The notes under the pieces were generated by a model, which saw only the letters and a program-made list of their open reading frames with translations, did not search any database and was not told the DNA's origin. Shown here piece by piece: positions 59,241-64,000 of a stretch of DNA of 64,000 nucleotides. A program made the position numbers and the translations under genes. Within the stretch, counting starts at the first letter, position 1, and every line of letters begins with the position of its first letter. The stretch spans positions 298,856,726-298,920,725 of the forward strand of contig CM037877.1 in NCBI GenBank assembly GCA_021292165.1, read 5' to 3'. This DNA is from Shinisaurus crocodilurus (taxonomy: Eukaryota; Chordata; Lepidosauria; Squamata; Shinisauridae).

Positions 59241-59699
59241 ATTTTTTTAAAAAATATATATATGCGCCATTCTTAGTATCCATACGGTAATCGCAAGAGT
59301 GAATAGCCCGCCTCTTTTGGAGAAAACTGGAAGGTGGGAGCCTAGCTTAGTCTACTTACGGTATCCCAGGTGCATTTACAGCGCCCCCTGCTGGAGTAAA
59401 AGAGAGATTCCTTTTTGGTGTTCCCTTTAAATGCCTCTCCGCCCCCTCCCCCTCCTGCAGCCTCTTCCATCATTTCCTTTCTCTGCCCCCCCCCCCCAAC
59501 ATGCATGGTCCATTTCGATATTCTAGGCACGCGTATGCTTTGGGGAGGGGTGGTTTTTTTTGGGGGGGGGGGTTCAATAGGAAAAGGCGTGGGAAGAATC
59601 CGGGGATTATTTTCTCCTGCAGGGCCGCCCCACGACTTCTTTTCAGCCCCTTATCGCCTCCCCAGCCCCCAGATATTTATTTATTTACTTATTTGTTTG

Positions 59700-60000
59700 C
59701 AAAGCAACATTTCTAGTGCGTTTGCCAAACAAAACCACCCGAAAACCATCCACAAAAAAGCGCCCGCTCGCCGCGGAGCGAGGAGGATGCGCTATTATAA
59801 GGGCTTTTTTTACCAAGTTGCATCCATCCACTAGGGCCCGCCGCCAGGGGGCAGCAGAGGCGCGGCGATCCCGCACGTGGCGGCCAAGGCGGGCTGTGAC
59901 CGACCGCCGCGGCCGGTCCCTCCATCTTGGGCCGCGCGGAGGCGAGCGGCTGTCGCCCGGTTTAAGGCATCCTCCTCTCCGATTAGTCAAGAGGAGCGTT
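59700..60000. promoter_or_regulatory. CpG-rich block upstream of TMEM256
   Basis: GC-rich with ccatcttgggccgcgcggag and several CpG runs. It could belong to a divergent transcript or the next gene. No start site can be assigned. Confidence 0.3.
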
Positions 60001-60156
60001 AGCCGGTTAATCAGTCGCCCAAACCCACGTGCATGTGCATGTGCATAGAATAGCTCAGAAGGGAGGGAGGGTGGGAAGCATTTTCATTTCATTTCATTTT
60101 TCTAGTGATGATGCACTGGACGGGCCATCTCAGGAGAGCTGATCTCTCCTCTAGTG

Positions 60157-60451
60157 CAGTGTTCTCCACCCTTGGGTGCCCAGATGTTTTTGGCCTACAA
60201 CAACTCCCAGCATGCCCCAGCCAGCTATGCTGGCTGGGGCATGCTGGGAGTTGTTGTAGGCAGGGCTTTTTTTCTGGTGGAACTCACCGGAACTGAGTTC
60301 CAGCACCTTTTCTTCTATTAATTGCATTACAATTTAATTGCCATCTACTCCCGAGGAAATGTAATCCAAGAGTTCCAGTACCTTTTTCTCCAGAAAAAAA
60401 GCACTGGTTGTAGGCCAAAAACATCTGGGGAACCAAGGTGGGAGAACACTG
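60157..60451. mobile_element. hAT foldback, family A copy 10, TSD CTCTAGTG
   Basis: CTCTAGTG occurs at 60149-60156 and 60452-60459. The right arm is interrupted by a second MITE at 60261-60406. Confidence 0.93.
60261..60406. mobile_element. 146-bp hAT-type MITE nested in a foldback, TSD GTTGTAGG
   Basis: The ends CAGGGCTTTTTTTCTGG and CCAGAAAAAAAGCACTG are inverted. GTTGTAGG is duplicated at 60253-60260 and 60407-60414 and is part of the interrupted arm. Confidence 0.95.
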
Positions 60452-60626
60452 CTCTAGTGGGTGCCAGGCAGGGGGGCGCCTCTTCTAAAATGGCCATCTG
60501 CAGTTTTGAAAAAGTATATTAAAAATAGTAATTAACTTTTTTAAAAAAAATTTCCTGGTTAATCTGGGGCACGTTTCCCCGAAAAGCAAATGGTTTATAT
60601 ATTGATCAAGATAACCAATTAATCCT

Positions 60627-60765
60627 GGCTTCCCCAACTCGCCCCCCTCCCAGATATGTTGGACTACGGGTCCCATCTTCCCCAGCCAGCACAGCACCAT
60701 GGGGGATGATGGAAGTGGCGGTCCAGCAGATCTGGAAGGCGGCCGGGTTGGGGGAAGCCTGTTTC
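60627..60765. mobile_element. hAT foldback, family B, worn
   Basis: cttccccaactcgcccccct with inverse ggcggccgggttggggg; inner ggactacgggtcccatc pair. Confidence 0.65.
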
Positions 60766-60769
60766 GAAG

Positions 60770-61830
60770 GCTTTCCAAAGAAGAACCATGGGAGGTTTGA
60801 AGTGCGAGAGGGCGCCAGGGCATGTGCAGAGTGCCTGTCCCCATCACATCCAGGTTTTAGCAGGAAGGTCTGCTTGGTAGAAGGCACCCCTCCGATCACC
60901 GTGCCGCCCCTCCCCTGCCATGCCGGTGGGGTTGCTCACGCCCGGAAGGTGCCAAGGCAGGTCTTGGTGTGTGAATTCCATCTCTCTTAGTGTTGTCTCC
61001 TCCTCCGCTCTGCTCTGCCCCCAATAACCCACCCAAACTTTTCTTGCTTTTAATTTTAGTTCTGTAAGAGGACAGAACCTGAGAATAGCCCCCGCCCAGA
61101 ATATTAAAAGGGGAGGGAAGAAGAGAAGAATACCGCTTCCCTGTCCCATGTTGACAGAGACAGCCAATTTCCACCCCTTGTACTACCCACTGGGGCTTTA
61201 TGCCTCCAGTCCACAACCAGCCCCTACCCTTAAATACTGGACCCCATTAATCTGAACCCAGGACAGACTTCATTCTAAAGAGAGGTACTGGGGCTCGCGG
61301 CTGCTTTAAGGCGTGTTTTCTGATCTGCAAACTCTTTCCTCTTCATCCCAGATATGTTGGGGGATAGCTGTGGTTATTCCATGAGCGAGTGCTGCATGTG
61401 TGCTCTGCACATGGTCAGAGGCACCCTCCTCTACATAACTGCTTCGCACGTTCTAGGGTGTTTTGAAAATAGAGGCATATTTATATCCACATATAAAATG
61501 CGGCGGCATGGGCATGCCTTTAAGACATAGCGTTGGATCCAGACTTAGTCATATTGAAAGTAGTCCCACTGAAATCAGTGGAATTAGTTGTGTGACGAAC
61601 TTAAGTCCTGGCAATTTTAGTGGGCTTAAGTATAACTGAGCCTGGGTCCAACCCATAATGGGAACAGCATGCCTGAGCAGAGGCTTCATTCATTCTCGCC
61701 ATTTCTGTGGGATATTTCACACAACACTTGCAGAAGCCATGTGGGTATCTGATGCGGGGACATGGCACAGGGAGATGTGACCATCTGGGAGCTCCCCGTG
61801 GCACGGACCAAGGATACACAGCTCAGGACC
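60770..61830. other. Spacer without recognised gene
   Basis: Mostly unique or old repeat-like sequence. Phrases such as gtcccactgaaatcagtgga near 61560 are typical of old reptile repeats. No splice-consistent NLGN2-like exon was found. Confidence 0.4.
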
Positions 61831-62179
61831 CACACACTTGAAAGTATCCCCAATATCTTCCTTGATACTGACTGTGGAGAAAGCCAACCTAAAACCCCTT
61901 TCTGACACACACACACTCACCAAGGAGGGGGGAAGGAGACCCAGAGGGGAGAGACAGCCAGTCTCCACAGAGACCAACGGGGACAAACAACATCTGCATA
62001 GAATCACCCCAGGGGGGAAGGCAGGAAGCATCCCCAGGTTCGTCAATGCTCTCGTATATCAGCCCCATCTACATAAGACTTGAATACCTTGCCAGAGCAG
62101 ACATTTCGGCACCCATAAGAAAGGGCCATTCAACACCACAGGATGGGACCATTAAGCAGGTGGCTTCAAAGGGACCCCA

Positions 62180-62290
62180 CCCACCTGAGGAGGGTGGCAA
62201 CCCACCTGATTGGCCGCCCACCTGAGGAGGGTGGCAACCCACCTGATTGGCCGCCCACCTGAGGAGGGTGGCAACCCACCTGATTGGCCA
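62180..62290. repeat. Three 37-bp tandem repeats
   Basis: Unit cacctgaggagggtggcaac followed by ccacctgattggccgcc. The last unit is incomplete. Each carries an inverted CCAAT. Confidence 0.93.
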
Positions 62291-62469
62291 CCCACCTGAT
62301 TGCAGAGGGAGGGGCTACCTGAAACCCAAGGTATAAAACACCCTGCGCAAGGGAACTGAGTTGTTGGACCTGATCAGCAATCTTGCCCCATGCTTGGGGT
62401 AAGGGAACGAAGGGATCGGCAACCCCGGGTAGCAGCACCCGGCGTGCTCCAGCTAGCTGAAATCACTGG

Positions 62470-62620
62470 CCGCTTGGGTTGACCAGACCCCCGGGAAACC
62501 AAGCTGAAATCACTCACTAGCCGCTTGGGTAGACCGGACCTCCGCCGGGAACCCAGCTAGCCGCTTGGGTAGACCGGACCTCCGCCGGGAACCCAGCTAG
62601 CAGCATGCGGTTGACCGGGC
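62470..62620. repeat. Tandem ~40-55-bp repeats downstream of the TATA box
   Basis: Units centred on gccgcttgggtagaccggac, with two almost identical copies and flanking diverged ones. Confidence 0.85.
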
Positions 62621-62964
62621 CTCTGCTGGAGCCCGAGCTGAACTAACTAGCTGAGAGCCCTGAAATCACGGTGTCCTTGAGACTTCTTGCTTGCTACTTT
62701 GTACCGTACTGATAAGCTGTATTGCTGGCGTGTGTCTGGGTTTGTGAAGGTCATTTTGTGAATAAACTTGTTTTATAAAAGATACTTTTGTGGCTATAAG
62801 TTATCCCTTTGTTCTGGGCTAAGGGTGATAGTCGCTGGGGGACCTCGGAGAAGGCCCGCCCCCAGGACTCGCTACCCCCTTAGTATTGAACCCGCGCAGA
62901 AGACCAGGTTGGCGGTCTTGCACTCTGACCATCCCAGGCAGGCAGGGTAGCTTTGCTCATGACA

Positions 62965-64000
62965 CTCGTGGGGCACGTGGCCTGTGGGACTAGCATACAT
63001 GGAGGCAGGGCCTTTTTGTTGGTGGCACCCCAGCTGTGGGGAACTCTCTTCTGGTAGAGGGCCAGCTGCGCCCTGTGCTGTTGTCACTTAGGCACCAGTT
63101 AGAGGCCTATTTACTTGTACAGGCTATTGGGGTGAAGAAGACAAATGCTTTTCTTTAAAAAAAATTAAAATGGATTTGTGAAGGATCACTAACAGGATCC
63201 TTTGCGTGAGTTCGGCGCTTAACGGGTTAACCGGCGCGGAGCTATAACCCGAACTAGCGCTGGAGACCGCCTGGGAGGCTTTCGCACACAAGAGGAAACC
63301 AAAGTCCTTTAAATGACCAAATAAGGCTTTTATTTGTTTACCGAAAACACGGAGCGGAACTAACAGCTTTCCAGGAATACTACAATGTCAACACAACCTT
63401 AGTTGACCCCTGCGTTTATCAATGAAACAGGCTCTTAGGCTAGCGCATTGAAACTGGTCAGTTACCTTAGATCAGAGACGTTACGCTAGTCAGTTTCAGC
63501 CTTTTTTAAAAACCCATGTTTTTAAGGGCTACACATCAGGCATGCATGATCCGCGGGGAAGTCGTCCTACACAAACCCTGCCAAAATGTGCTTTCAGACA
63601 AGGCACTGTAACCTCTGGGTGAGTTGCACCTTTTGTAGTTCATGCTGCTGGGGGGAGGACAAACCCTTTGCTCTGGCTTCTTCTGGACCCATTTGACCAA
63701 CTGCTTTTAGGCGAGAGGGATCTTCGCGATGATACCTTTGGGCAGAAATTAAGCGGTCGTTTCAATGTGAGAGCCCTTCAGGGTTGTGAGCCTAGGATGC
63801 TGGAGCGGGTGGGGGGAAGGGGGGAGCTCCATTGGCATGTTAGAGCCCGGATGCCTGGGTTCTCGCCGCATGTGAAAGCGTAGGAGCACGGCTCAGTGTC
63901 TGGAGCAGGCAGCCGCAACCGGAGCCCCGTTGGCCATGCTGGCTGGGGATGATGGGAGATCCTGTCCAACACGTCTGGCGGGGCTCCGGTTGGAGAAAGC
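62965..64000. other. Right edge, no recognised gene
   Basis: Fragments of old repeats, a minus-strand AATAAA near 63333 and a cut-off foldback at 63925-64000. Nothing further can be supported. Confidence 0.4.

Larger units (their letters stand above)
62090..62964 (+). mobile_element. LTR-like sequence (probable solo LTR)
   Basis: Three 37-bp repeats, each with ATTGG (62209, 62246, 62283), lie before TATAAAA (62332-62338); AATAAA is at 62761-62766. This is the U3-R order of a vertebrate retroviral-type LTR. A second repeated block (gcttgggtagaccggacctc) is at 62470-62620. The outer ends were not fixed and no internal genes are present. Confidence 0.5.

Noticed and set aside
62160..62300. CRISPR array
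   Set aside because: The repeats are contiguous without unique spacers and the genome is a vertebrate's.
60000..64000. NLGN2, the next mammalian gene
   Set aside because: No splice-bounded exon with neuroligin-like sequence was found; it may start beyond the window.

Overview
The window is nuclear DNA from a vertebrate, most likely a squamate reptile (lizard or snake; species not resolved). The case rests on GT-AG genes orthologous to mammalian ones, lizard-type interspersed repeats (Sauria-like tRNA SINEs ending in a short A/T tail, CR1, L2-like, L1, a Ty1/copia element) and very many short hAT-type foldback elements. There are no bacterial genes, operons or CRISPR arrays. Most open frames are translations of repeats. 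The real coding sequence is a few kilobases spread over 36 kb of introns.

Four protein genes are recognised, in the order and orientation I recall for human chromosome 17p13.1: TMEM95 (+, 3' part, 408-3336), TNK1 (+, complete coding sequence in 13 exons, 14125-26782, 698 aa), PLSCR3 (-, complete, 7 coding exons, 47463-31890, 307 aa) and TMEM256 (-, complete, 4 exons, 58739-55236, 116 aa). All exon junctions keep frame. TNK1 and PLSCR3 converge; their best poly(A) signals face each other about 450 bp apart (28604 and 29065). PLSCR3 and TMEM256 start in GC-rich promoter regions (51.9-52.7 kb and 58.0-59.2 kb). The TMEM256 promoter carries seven CCAAT boxes, three of them inside a 60-bp tandem repeat. 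The next mammalian gene, NLGN2, was not seen before the window ends.

The genes have no pathway in common: a sperm membrane protein (TMEM95), a non-receptor tyrosine kinase (TNK1), a mitochondrial phospholipid scramblase (PLSCR3) and a small DUF423 membrane protein (TMEM256). Their proximity is conserved synteny.

The rest is a dense, nested repeat landscape: 616-13.6 kb (TMEM95 introns and the TMEM95-TNK1 gap), the TNK1 introns, 27-32 kb (convergent 3' ends), 35.3-47.4 kb (PLSCR3 introns, with a copia element, a LINE with an open reverse-transcriptase frame and a three-layer nest), 52.7-55.2 kb and 59-64 kb (LTR-like sequence). The most informative structures are hAT foldbacks with exact 8-bp target duplications, a paralogous empty site, a composite foldback, a 131-bp satellite grown from a foldback, two long inverted repeats, a perfect 44-bp palindrome, a Z-DNA-prone tract, and paired ZNF143/THAP11-like motifs carried by the foldbacks.
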